Origin: Leptidea sinapis
Taxonomy: Eukaryota; Arthropoda; Insecta; Lepidoptera; Pieridae
Direction of reading: 5' to 3'
DNA: 64,000 bases
Assembly: GCF_905404315.1 (NCBI RefSeq)
Contig: NC_066273.1
Span: 14,198,001-14,262,000, forward strand
Shown one piece after another: positions 44,036-55,299 of this stretch. The position numbers and the translations under genes are program-made. The notes under the pieces are model-generated. The model had not been told where the DNA came from, ran no database searches, and saw only the letters and a list, made by a program, of their open reading frames with translations. Position 1 is the stretch's first letter; every line of letters begins with the position of its first letter.

Positions 44036-45593
44036 TCAGGGAATGTGTATTACAGTTCGACGTCGGGGAGTACTGTCCAGTGGTGGAATTTGGTGCATCC
44101 GATGGTAACGTGTAACGCTTCTGTCTATATACAGCTGACGTACCATAAGAAGTTCAGTGATTTTGTATAGTTCCTCAGTAGAGAATCTACGAGGTTTACC
44201 GAGCATCACCTTTATGATAGCTGTTTGCGCTCTTTCTACCTCAATAAGGTGTGAGGAGGCTGCTCCACCCCATGCAGATATGCAATAGATCAGTAGGGAT
44301 TGACTTAGTGCTTTATAAACCTGTATTATCAATTTGGTGTTAGCAACGTCACAGAGGTTTCTAAATACGGGGATTAGCCTCCTGACTCTATTAGCAAGTG
44401 CTGTGATGTGGGGATGCCACTTTAGGTTTTCGTCGATGACAACTGCCAAGTACTTCATGGTTACTTCTTTACCGAGTACTTCACAGGAGCAGTCATTAGG
44501 AGTGACTTCTAATTTGTTACAGGGAAATGTGTGTAACTTAAGTTTGAAATTAGAAGGGGGCTGGGTGACTCGCGTTATGCTAAAGCAAATGTACTTGGTT
44601 TTTAGAGCATTTATGGTGAGTAGATTATTTTCCAATGTTTTTGTGATCCTTAAAAGTCCAATTTCAGCTATTGTGCGGGTCTCATTCCACGTTCTCCCAT
44701 GAAATATTATGGCAGTGTCATCGGCAAAGGCAATAAGTTGGGCATTATCTAGTCTTATGTTGCAAATTTCATTAGCATATACTAAAAAAAGCGTTGGTCC
44801 CAACGTGCTACCTTGTGGAATGCCGTGTGTCACATTTAGGTTCTTGCTAAAATATTCTGCTACTTTTACTTTTTGCGTCCTTCCTAATAGGTAGTTATTA
44901 AAGCAGTCAAGTGCGATTCCTCGTATACCAAGGCTTTCCATTTTTCGGAGTAGGAGAGGTATGGACACGGTATCAAACGCTTTCTTGAGGTCAAGAAATA
45001 CTCCCAGGCATTTGTTTCTTTGGTCCATGTGCTTGGTGACAGTATTGGAAAAGGAGATCACAGCATCTTCTGTAGATTTTTTAGCCCTGAAACCATATTG
45101 GTTACTTGCTATCAGGTTATGTTGTTCAAGGTAGCATATTAGTCTTGAATTAACCACCTTTTCCAATACCTTACTCAAGGCTCTTAGTAGTGAGATGGGC
45201 CTGTAGTTTGAAATGGACAGCTTATCACCACTCTTATAAATTGGAACAACTATCGCTTGCTTGAATAATGATGGGAAAGTACCTGTCATCATACTGAGGT
45301 TACAAAGATGATCAATAGGATAACAAAGGATATCCCGGAACTTTCTCAATATACTCGTAGGTACACCATCATCGCCAGTGAATTTTTAGGTTCCCCAGAA
45401 TACCTTTAATTTCTATTGGATCTGTGGGGTTTAACATCATCGAATTCCCTTTATGTGTGTGTGTTCCCTGTTGGGATATTAACTGTTCTTCGGTTTTATT
45501 GGAGGAATTTAATATTTCCTTAGCCAATGAACTTCCTACATTAGTGAAGAAATCGTTAACTCCTTCTAGGGATTCCAGTGGATTGGAAGCCAA
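44036..45593 (-). pseudogene. LINE reverse transcriptase (Jockey/CR1-like), truncated
   Basis: Two minus-strand frames, 45369-45593 and 44036-45349, belong to one reading. The first holds the pre-RT segment. The second holds the reverse transcriptase, with YRPISLLRALSKVLEKVV, YGFRAKKSTEDAV, FLDLKKAFDTV, HGIPQGSTLGPTLFLVY, the catalytic IAFADDTAI and a thumb/C-terminal region. A frameshift near 45350-45370 separates them. The N-terminal endonuclease is missing through 5' truncation. It is a different family from the YADD-type fragments elsewhere in the window. Confidence 0.9.
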
Positions 45594-45671
45594 GCTTAAT
45601 AATTCATTAGCCGAGGTTTTTTGCGGGCTTAATTGGCATATTTCTTTTATAACATCCCAGATTTCTTTTTA

Positions 45672-45890
45672 TTATGTATGTTTATATGAATTATATGTAT
45701 GTTTATTATTATTATTATTATAATTTATATGTATGTTTATATGAATTTATGTATGTTTAAGTAAGTATATTGTATTAAATATATCATTGTCTTGTAACCC
45801 ATAACACAGGCTATATATGCTCAACTTGGGGCAAGATAATTTGTGTAAAAAGTGTGTCAGTATTATTATTATTTATTATATAAGATGGGG
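45672..45890 (+). repeat. tRNA-derived SINE (family S), right part
   Basis: After the second copy of the target duplication the SINE body resumes (GTATGTTTAAGTAAGTATAT ... CACAGGCTATATATGCTCAA CTTGGGGCAAGATAATTTG). It ends in (ATT)n near 45865-45885. Extra TATGTATGTTTAT repeats at the junction lengthen it. Confidence 0.75.
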
Positions 45891-46612
45891 CAAATGGTGA
45901 AGTGAAGAAAGTGGTGAGAAAACTGCCCATGAACATCAGAACCAACAGGTGTCAAGAGATGTGTTGCCAGCCTTGTTTGGACCATTTTCTGGGACTTTGC
46001 TGTAAAAGCATATACAATGCCCCACAAGACTTACTAACTCAAAAAATTTGTAATACTAATTTTATTAAAAGTTATGTTAGAGAAATACACTAGATAATAA
46101 GGATGTCCTTAATATCTATATTCATATACAGTCCTTAATTGGTAATAGGAGATTGGTATTTTATTTCATTTCCTACTCATGGCATTTCAATGCAGATCTA
46201 TGGAATGTTTCATTAATTTTGTTTGTCAATCTATATGGGACGACATATTAGTATTTTGACTTTTAAATATATTAATTTGTATGAATGTGAGATTTAAGAA
46301 ATTAATATTGAAATGCAGATCAATTTACGGATGATATAAAATCTTGATTAAAAACAGTCTTAAACTCCCAATGTGATATTGTAAATTGCTTTTATTAGAC
46401 AACCTTTCTAATTTGAAATTGAAGAATTATTCAAGAATTCAAACCACCACCTGTGCTATCACCTAAAGTAAAATGGCAATGTGAATGCTATAATAAAGTT
46501 TACCCAATAAGTAATGACTATATCAATGTTAAACATCCACTATCACAATTAATAATAATATTTCCCTCAATAGAATGTCAGCATTATACAGTAATTTTGT
46601 AAGAAAATATAC

Positions 46613-46733
46613 CTGGAGGCACTCGGGATATGAAGCATACTTCAAATGTGTCGTATGTCTCTGTTACAAATGTAAATTTGCCTTTATTAATGTTGTCTTT
46701 TTGTGCAAGAATATGACCTTTTGAGTCTCTTAC
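46613..46733 (-). CDS. bai: TMED10/baiser, exon 2
   Basis: 121 nt between acceptor ATTACAG and donor CCAG|GTATAT. It encodes VRDSKGHILAQKDNINKGKF through YDTFEVCFISRVPP, the core of the GOLD domain. Cys92 here would pair with Cys31 of exon 1 in the domain's single disulfide. It enters at phase 0 and leaves at phase 1. Confidence 0.93.
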
Positions 46734-47631
46734 CTGTAATTATATAAAATAAATAATTTTAGGATGTGTTCAGTTCTAAGCAAAGTGCAAAATGATTATA
46801 ACAAAAGATTTAATAATAATAATTGTTAATAATTAGTAACATACAGGTACATTTTTTATTTGCACCAATTATGGAAATTATAAAGCTTGAAAAGGTTAAC
46901 AACAATAACTATTTGGTTAAGAATATTGTAGGAATAATTTCCAGAGGTGGGGGTACAAATAATATCCATAAATTTTGTTACAAATACAATTTTTCAAATT
47001 GTTTGAGCTGTCATAAACTAAATTACCTATCGAACTGATTTCCCACCAACTTCCTAATCTAATATTAGTTCATAGTTATCCACTATGATTTATTTCATGT
47101 ATATATACTCCTTCATATATCCTAATCAGAGAGGGCATAAACCACAGCTATTTATTTATAGTGATCTATATTCTCTTCTTAATAATATATATTAAGTTCA
47201 AATTGGTAATTCATTTTCATCATTCCTCAAGAGAATAGAACATCATATATTTATGAACTGCAGGGAGTGACAAAAACATAACATATTGCAACAAAACTTG
47301 GTAAATGTCATTGAAATAATTAAGCTAGTAAAGATGCTTTGACATGGGCAGTAACTGATAAGAAACTTCCATTCCCTTTAGCTTAGTTAATATGTAGGTA
47401 CTACAACTAATAAAACAACAAAAGATACAATTTTAGGTGGACCAGAACCAGTCAAGAATCATGCATCATCTATATAGTATATGTATAATCTTAAGTGCTC
47501 AGGTCTAATACACGGTCTGAATGTAGGGAGGATATGTATTATTTTTGTCATTTTTCCTCACAGCTGGTTATTATTGAGCGTATTTATTATAACGTCGATT
47601 TTAAGATAACCTCTAAAACACAAATACTTAC
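46734..47631 (-). other. TMED10 intron 1
   Basis: 898-bp intron, GTAAGT donor. AT-rich, with no recognisable element. Confidence 0.8.
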
Positions 47632-47808
47632 GACATAATCAATTCGTTGACCGACAAGTTCTGTGACTTCATATTCACCGGCAACAAGAACATTGGCTTG
47701 TAATTCTTCTTTTAAGCATTTTTGAGTGTTGGGAGGCAAACTCCACATAATAGCGTCACACCCGTACCAAAAAATACTAAATAGCAAAGCGAGATATTGC
47801 ACCTCCAT
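47632..47808 (-). CDS. bai: TMED10/baiser p24 cargo receptor, exon 1 (signal peptide and GOLD start)
   Basis: 59 codons from ATG at 47808 to donor GTC|GTAAGT. A hydrophobic signal peptide (YLALLFSIFWYGCDA, cleavage predicted about residue 19-20) precedes the mature start IMWSLPPNTQKCLKEELQ, characteristic of the p24-delta/TMED10 subfamily, then EYEVTELVGQRIDYV. The protein cycles between ER and Golgi as a cargo receptor and coat-vesicle component; the Drosophila counterpart baiser is known for maternal signalling-factor traffic. The full CDS is complement(31205-31326, 32316-32442, 35392-35462, 46613-46733, 47632-47808). The gene appears intact despite its 16.6-kb span. Confidence 0.93.
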
Positions 47809-48160
47809 TTTATTGTAATTCTTATACGTACACTTTCAGTAAAAAATTAAACAAATCCCATTACTAGCTATAATGTAATTTTCAATATTTCGTAAAAACA
47901 CGGATGAGTTGGCTGCTTGAATACCGAAACGTCAAACGACAACCAGAGAATAGAATATGATGGACGTCAACGTTGCCATACGTCACCATTTTTTTGTCAT
48001 AGATTAAGAAAGAGTAGATTATCACAGACTATCAAGCCACGTCACATTTTTTTCATGTTTGTTAGAATATGGCGCTACACATTTTATTTGGTTTGCGTGG
48101 CATTCTGCTATGTTTCGAATTTTCAGTGGGTATATCATTGGTCTGAATGTAATATATAAA
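47809..48160 (-). promoter_or_regulatory. presumed TMED10 promoter region
   Basis: Upstream of the start codon; no TATA box in a convincing position. The open frame on the opposite strand (47917-48159) has no recognisable domain. Confidence 0.35.
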
Positions 48161-48164
48161 TTAA

Positions 48165-48440
48165 ATTTTAAAACAAAATTTATGTACTAACGGGACTCGA
48201 ACCCGCGACCTCTCGCGTTCCGTGCGAGCACTCTTCCAACTGAGCCAACGGTTCGAGTGATGTATCGTTGACAAATCTTGTACATAATATATCTTGTTCA
48301 ACTATCATGTTGTGGCTTTATCTATAGGATCTACTTAACAGTTGATAACCTGCTCAACGCCAAAATTTGCATTTTAGGAAACTGACTTAAGATATCGCAC
48401 TTTCAAATGTAAACAAGTCCCGCATCATTCATAAATTTTG
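48165..48440 (-). repeat. family T repeat: tRNA-like module plus core, second copy
   Basis: The reverse complement gives the core (AAGTCAGTTTCCTAAAATGC, GTTGAGCAGGTTATCAACTG, GTAGATCCTATAGATAAAGCC) and then the tRNA-like part CACTCGAACCGTTGGCTCAG TTGGAAGAGTG...GCACGG...GGTCGCGGGTTCGAGTCCCG. At the opposite (right) end CCCGCATCATTCATAAATTTTG is a short inverted counterpart of the tRNA-like 3' end. Confidence 0.75.
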
Positions 48441-49559
48441 ATCGTTTATTCACAAAATTTAAATAATAATAATTATTATAACTAAATCTCAGAAGCCAGG
48501 GTTGTCACTTTAAAAATAAGAAAATGGTCTAATGTTAATTATTGATATAATATAAATACAAAATATTAAAAAAAATTAGCAGAAGAGCATTGAAATGTAT
48601 TATACTGAAGTAAAAGTTTGGCAATGCAAAAGAGTCAGCATATAGTAAAAGAGTGTGTTGAGCAAGATAGACAGATGGAACCATTTCCAAACACGCTATC
48701 AGCCTGTAACGGCCTGATGTTTGTTGTTGGCAAAACATATCTGGCTTGTGTGGAAAGACTCCGTAGTAGTAGTAGATTAAGTAGAAGAGATTGGAAATGG
48801 TAACGTATGCTGTATCTGGATGTAACTCATCCAAGAAATAAAATCTTCAGAATAGTTAACACATTTCACATATAAGTAGGGCTTCCAATATTTAGCTGTT
48901 AAATGCAATATTTTGGAATTATTCCTAAAACCTTATACACGTTTAATTCAATTTCTAAATATTCCAATAATGTTTGCATTTATTTTAATTAAATATCTTT
49001 GTGTCTATGTTTTTGAAATGTGTGTAACACCTATAATTAAGCCAACACTTAGAATTAATTATTTATTGTAATAATATTATTAAACTTTTGTTAGTGTTTG
49101 TCTTGATGGTGTTATATTTTAAAAATAAAAATAAATACACTAATAGATAGGAAAAAAATCAAGTTTTATCACATTAACTACTCATGATGCTTAGGAATTC
49201 GAATAAATAAAAACAAATACGAAAATTTGTTCTATTTTTTATCTAGTTTATTAATTATAATTAATTGACATTTTCAACTCCCAAGTATATTTGTTTAAAC
49301 TGAATAAATGCTTAGATGTAAAAGAAAATAATCATATTTATCAACTTCACTCTTTATAGTTTTATGGGATATTATATGTTTATTATTCACACCAGTGATG
49401 TTTTTCAAGTCATGTAAAAATCAAAAACATATCTCATCATAATTTTCTACTAATGTAAATACATCTACTAATGGTAGTGCTACGTTGCGTCCAAAAGGAC
49501 ACTACCAAATAAGGCCAGCACGGCCGAAATGATACCACTATCCCACTTTATAATCGTCA

Positions 49560-50915
49560 CATAATTGCGGCTTTGCCAGTGTGTATATAGTTCAGAGTGT
49601 GCCAACGAAGACCATTGGCCCTGGCAGCATATAATGTCAAGACACTGCGGACCAACGAGAAGATGGTGGAGCTGGAGGAAGTTTTGAGAAGACTTCGGTG
49701 GGATGTCGTGGGGTAATCTGAGGTCCGAAAAAAGGGTGAGGATTCGATACCGGACTTCCAGGTGGTGTCGGGTTCCTCGTGCACAAGTCTCTCGTCAGCA
49801 ACGAAACTGAAGTGGGGGGCATGTCAAACAGGCTAGCGTACCTAGTATATCAGTTACTATGCTTGGAATTCCTGGACTATGAGAAAGCCTTTGAATCGAT
49901 CGAGATCTGGTCAGTGCTTCAATATTTTCAGAGCTGCTACATTAATTATCGATATATCGAAGCGTTGAAGTGTTTATACGAAAACGCCACCATGTCAGTC
50001 CCTCTCCAAAATCAGTTCTCGAATCCTATCCGACTGTAATGACATCGGTCAAAACTGTTCATCGCTGCGTAGGAAGATGTCTTTAAGCATCTGGACTGTA
50101 ACGGGATGGGTATCAATATCAACGGCAAATACATCACTCACCTTCGATTCGCAGACGATATCGTTATCATGGCAGTGACCATGTAAGACTTAAGCCATAT
50201 GCTCGATAGCCCCAATATAGCTTCCCACGGAGTAGGTCTCAAAATGAACATGGACAAGACGAAAATCAAGTCTAATGCCCATGTCACGCCCACTCCTGTA
50301 ACAGTTGGGTACTGTACTCGTGAAATTGTTGACGAGTCTACCTTGGACAAATAATGCGTTGGACAGGTGCAATTTCGGGAAATAGGTCACTCGTCGAATC
50401 CAACTCGGATGGGCAGTGTTCGGCAAGCTTCGTTAAATCTTCTAGTCCAAAATACCACAGTGTCCGAAGACGAAAGTTTTTAACTAGTGTGTGTTGCCAG
50501 TGATGACATCCGGACCTCAAACATGGTCGCTATGAGCCTTTTGAGGAAGCTCATGGTCGCTTAGAGGGCAATAAAGAGGGCTATACTTGGAGTTTCCCTG
50601 CGAGATCGAATCAGAAATGAGGAGATCCGTAGGAGAACCAAATTCACTGACATAGCCCACAAAGTTGCCAAACTAAAGTGGCTGTGAGCAGGCACATAGC
50701 TCGACGGACAGTTGGCCGTTGGGGCAGTAAAGTCCTCGAATGGCGGCCACGTACCGGAAGACGTAGTGTTGGCAGGCCCCCCACAAGATGGACAGACGAT
50801 CGGATCAAATTCACCGGAATAGGTTGGATGAGGGCAACGCAGGACCCATCGTCATGAGGATCTCTGCGGGAGGCCTTTGTCCAGCTGTGGACGTCTTCCA
50901 GCTGAAATGATGATT
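49560..50915 (+). pseudogene. RTE-clade LINE relic
   Basis: Plus-strand pieces in several frames are recognisable. They are endonuclease LRTNEKMVELEEVLRRLRWD at about 49640-49700, reverse transcriptase FLDYEKAFESIEIWSVLQYF with YENATMSVPLQ (49865-50010), the FADDIV catalytic region near 50150, MDKTKI near 50255, and the C-terminal GVSLRDRIRNEEIRRRTK, VGRPPTRWTDD stretch (50590-50800). A large part between endonuclease and RT is deleted and frames are broken throughout. The end CTGTGGACGTCTTCCAGCTG AAATGATGAT is the usual RTE 3' end. Confidence 0.85.
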
Positions 50916-52940
50916 GAAATGAAAAAAGTTCAAAATTAAAAATTTCCAAAATTTTAGCTCTGGAAAGGACAAACTGTACATTTTGCAATACAAGTATAAA
51001 ATATAATACAACATGTCAAGACAAACAATAAAGAACAGTGAAAAAGCAAAAAAATATGAATAATTTGATTTAAATCAGCAAACTGATTGATTTTTATCAT
51101 CAAATTTAGTACAGACAGCAAAAACGGAAGACTTTTTTTATAAAAAAAAAATCAAATTCAATTGTCATTTGTCAACTCCACTCACAGAATATAGGCAAAC
51201 TTCTAAAATATAAGTTCTAAAGTCAAAACTTCTAACCCTAAAAGCTATTGCCCAAGTCCCAATTAATAATATTATTATAAATGTTATAATAATATTACTT
51301 ATACCTAGTTAAATTTATTTTCAAATATTGTGAACCTACATACACAAGTTGCTTTAGCAAACATTTGAATTATTTTTCCTCATAGAGTTGAGTTTTCGAA
51401 GTTTTAGCAGTCATGACTCAAGTGATTATTTTTTTTCAATTTAATGAGTAGATGTGGAATCATGGAATGTATACATATCTTGCATATCATCTGTTTGTAA
51501 ACAATATTACTTCATATCTTTAGTATTGATTGTAAATGTAAGTCTTACAACATATTCTAATTTTAATTCTTTACATAACATTGTAACTTTGAAGTTTTGT
51601 TTGTGATATCTTTGGCTAATTAATTAGTCATAGGGAAAAACATTGACTTCTTTTATTGCAATAAATTCTCTTCATTGGTAACCACCAATTTCTCTTGATT
51701 TGTATTATCCCATCAGTCTTAAGTTCATCTTTGAAGTTTATATACATACAAGACTGGTGGCTAAAACAGAAAGTAAAAACAACAATCACTAAATGCTATT
51801 GATGAATTGAGGTCACAAGAGCTTGAAATGCCTTGTTTAAAGTCCTTCAAAACTACACAATATTTTTAAAATTGAAAATGTTACTACCTTTTCCAAACAT
51901 CTTCTAACTTTAGTTTAGCAATCTTTTGAGAAATTGCAGTGGTATAGTAAAAAAAAATGTTTATGTTATAACTAGCCACACTTTGCTGTGGGTCAATCTT
52001 ACAGCTTAAGGAAAATATGTGCAATAGCCAATAAATAAAATAATTTTGCCCGGATCAATGGTATCCAATAAACAAGAACCTATTAAATTATCATTAAAAA
52101 TATCCACACCAAATGGTCATAGTCACAACCCAATAATATGTGCCTTAGAATTATTATATATATTGCCCAGTAATGTTCCTGTTAGAAAAGTGATTTTCAT
52201 TTAATATAAAAACAATAATTATGGCAGTAAACATACACTTTGATTTCTTTTAATAAATACACCAATTAAATGCTGAATTTAGAATATCACAATAATTAAT
52301 TTATAAAATATTGTTATTTTGTACTAGGTGTCAGCTATTTCAATGTTTTACTTTCTGTACTTGTTTTCTGATTTTAGTTTAAATTTTACACCATATTTTC
52401 CTTAGTATGATAATACTTATTACAATTAGTTTCTTCAAGTACTCTCAGTTAAGTTTTTAATTTGTTATGTTATTTAATTTCAGGGAATTGAGAAAAAAAT
52501 TATAAATTTAATACAATAATTATGTATATCACAAGGGATTTGGATTATACAACAAAGAAGATATTCATATAGGTAAGTAAACATATTGAATAATACTCGT
52601 ACCATAATATTATGGTGTTAATAGCTGTGGGTGAGTGTTGCAAAAAAAAATACTGTTGCTTTAGTAGTCCCTCACTGTGGTTATTCTAATAACAATCTAC
52701 AAACAAATTGTATGCCCTGTACAGACAATTGGCTATACAGTTTTGTAATTTAATTTGCACTACAAAATTTTAGTGCAGTATATACTTCTCCCACACCTTA
52801 TTTGTAATTAGTAGTACATACAAGTATAGTAGAAGCCTCACCTGTCTGCTACAATGTACTTAAAGTTGAACAGTAACCAAGTCAGTAATATTAGTATACA
52901 GTCATACAGTAGTATAATACAGATTTTTGTAATAACCGCC
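50916..52940. other. AT-rich non-coding interval
   Basis: 2 kb with no recognisable exon or transposon domain. CTAGCCACACTTTGCTGTGG near 51973 may be a relic of the AGCTGACC repeat. Confidence 0.5.
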
Positions 52941-52944
52941 CATT

Positions 52945-53230
52945 GTTGCAGGATGTTCAGCTGATGGTAATTGATACACCCTGCCAATTACAATGCAATG
53001 CCACAAAGGATTCTTGAAAAGCCCAAAAATTCTGAGTGGCACTTCAATTGCGCTTGTCACCTTGAGACATAAGATGTTAAGTCTAATTTGACCAGTAATT
53101 TCACTAGCTACGGCACCCTTCAGACCGAAACACAATAATGTTTACACATTACCGCTTCACAGCAGAAATAGGCGCTGTTGTTGTATCTATAATCTAGCTG
53201 GCATCCTGTGCAATGAAGCCTCCCACTGTT
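52945..53230 (+). repeat. family A, copy 5
   Basis: Good copy from TTGCAGGATGTTCAGCTGATGG to GAAGCCTCCCACTGTTAA, including GACCGAAACACAATAATG and TAGGCGCTGTTGTTGTATC. Confidence 0.75.
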
Positions 53231-53861
53231 AATATAGTTTAATAGTAAAATAAAATTTTACTTAAGTGGTAGAAGCCAGGAAAGCCAACATGTCTGGGCA
53301 AGGCTAATGGTGATATATAATCTTCGCCTACCGCCTTTAAGACAGGTGTGATTGTGCGCATCAAACGGGCATCTTGAAAACACTGATCTAGAAAATTGCA
53401 CCTGTTGAATCTTAACTGAAAACGAACTCAGCAATTGCCCATATTACTATTGCAATAATAATATATATATTATATAGCTTTAGTTTTATATACATAATAT
53501 ATAAAATTTGCTAGGATAACATATTTTAAATAAAAAAGGAGTTATTAAAAATACTTTTATTTTTTTATTCTCTTGATTTCTTATGCATTTCTGACACATA
53601 ATAAGAGAACTTATACTGATTATTTGAGAAAATAGCTATGTAATAATAAAATTGCCATAGTGTTAGTATATTTACCTTTTTGAGCAAATTATATAAGCTA
53701 TTTTGTTAATGCATATATTTATTTAAAAAAAAATTGTAGCAGTCTATATCAAATGCAGTTAACATGGTTAATCAAAGTGTTATTATTATACTTTTATTGG
53801 TAAAGATCATGTTCCTTATTGGTACAGACTACTTAAAGATATAGAATAAAAGTGATAAATC

Positions 53862-54112
53862 AAATCAAAATCACTTTATTCATTTAGGTCAAATATGAAT
53901 TAGGCACTTATGAATGTCAATAGTTATAAATTTTACCAATTACCATGATGCAGTTAACATGGTAAATCTACTTGTATATTTTTATCAAATTCCTTATTGA
54001 TACTGAATACTTAAAGATAAAGTATGACAATAATAAATTAAATCAAATCAAAATTACTTTATTTATTTAGGTCAAATAGATGGGCACTATGAGTGACAAA
54101 AGTTGTACTTTT
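53862..54112 (-). repeat. two reversed tails of LINE family J
   Basis: AAATCAAATCAAAATCACTTTATTCATTTAGGTC ... GGCACTTATGAATGTC (53862-53945) and a second version (about 54035-54112) are reverse complements of the polyadenylated end at 26100-26165, placed as a direct pair. Confidence 0.55.
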
Positions 54113-54749
54113 TACCATTTACTACCAATTTGTAATGATGCAACAAAAATACTCTAAACATCAAAAAATTAATGACTTACATAAGTAAGTTAAAAAAATA
54201 AATGTCAATTATTAAAAACATCACAGTATGAAAGTTATGTTATAAGACTAATTATTCATTAAATTTTACTTTATCAGCTTAAGTAAGATTGCAAGTGACC
54301 TATTACAGAAAGGGTTCATTCATGTAGCTGTGCAATGTATGAATTTAGAAATAATTATCTCTTTTGCTCCCATTTATGCAGTTTTTTTATCAACTTTACT
54401 TCCATAAACTCTTGTTTTTTTTAAATAAAACATTGAAAAGTGTATAAAGCAATCCTTTGGATAGAATTACTTTAATGGGTATATTGTTTTGGTCCACTCA
54501 ATTCGCAGAGGTTTCAAATATAAGTAATTCCATAAGTACATTAGGAAGTGATTTTTGCTACATATAAACTAATTCTTAGTACAACACATGAAAAATAATT
54601 TTAATACAGTTAAAAACTATCAACAAACTTGTCCAAGTGATAAAATGAGCTAAGATGGACGAGGTTTGCAAGTTAATCGACAAATGTAAATAAAGCGCGT
54701 TCATGTTGTGATGTAACAACATTATACAACGAAATCGAGAGTTGCATTC

Positions 54750-55175
54750 GTTTAGTGCGAAAATGCTCTTTATTATGCTGCACTCGGTTCCATTCAGCTG
54801 CCGCGCCAGGCGGAGGCGGCCGTGACAAACGACAGCGCGCGCGGGCCGGGGGGCGGGGGACACGTTGGAAAAGTGGGTCGCTCACGATGTGTTGTCAAGT
54901 TCAAGGCCACGCGGAGAGGGACGGGGCTTCTGAGAGCTCATAGATAGATGGCGTTGCGTGATACGAAAAATTTTGCGAACGGGGTTGAGGTGGGCGCAGG
55001 GGAGAGGCGCGGGAACGAAATTTCGGTGCAACACACGACACGATTCTGCACTCGTGTGTCGAACGTCGCGACGCACAGTACTCTAGCGGGGCCGGACGCG
55101 GTAGTCCCAAATTACAAATACCTAAATCGGCACAATCGTCCCGACATGGAGTGGATGGAAATGGACGATGTGGTG
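54750..55175 (+). promoter_or_regulatory. GC-rich island, candidate promoter and first exon
   Basis: The composition is sharply GC/CpG-rich (GGCGGAGGCGGCCGTGAC, GCGCGCGGGCCGGGGGGCGG) in otherwise AT-rich DNA. On the plus strand an ATG in good context (CCGACATGG, 55146) opens MEWMEMDDV, followed by a plausible donor GTG|GTGCGT near 55172. The same frame is open back to 54948. No protein family is recognised and downstream exons are not in evidence, so this is a candidate first exon or 5' UTR only. Confidence 0.35.
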
Positions 55176-55299
55176 CGTACAATTTTCCCTTTTTTAATCA
55201 TATTATTTCAGGACGTTACATGTTACACGGATACATTAGTTAGTGTTTATATTTTTTATGAAATATCTAGTCTTGACCTATCCTAACATTTTATCAGTG

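Larger units (their letters stand above)
36489..45671 (-). mobile_element. 5'-truncated LINE inserted in the SINE (itself split by a Ty3 element)
   Basis: Minus-strand LINE whose 3' UTR and (TTA)n-type tail lie at 36489-36862 and whose body resumes at 43925-45671. It is flanked by a target duplication of about 22 bp: TTATGTATGTTTATATGAAT at 36465 and again at 45672, followed by TTAT-type bases. The 5' end is truncated inside the ORF. The 3' UTR includes a (TG)n stretch near 36708-36745. Confidence 0.85.
35463..46612 (-). other. TMED10 intron 2, expanded by nested transposons
   Basis: 11.1-kb intron with donor CCAG|GTATAT (46613/46612) and acceptor TTTTCAG (35463). About 9.6 kb of it is the SINE/LINE/Ty3 nest. 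The remaining flanks hold AT-rich DNA, a retroelement-like motif near 36056-36125 (CACGTGTTTCGCCTCTACAC) and no exon. Confidence 0.85.

Noticed and set aside
54576..55182. Several overlapping open frames in the GC-rich island on the minus strand
   Set aside because: High GC lowers stop-codon density; the frames overlap each other and show no conserved motif.
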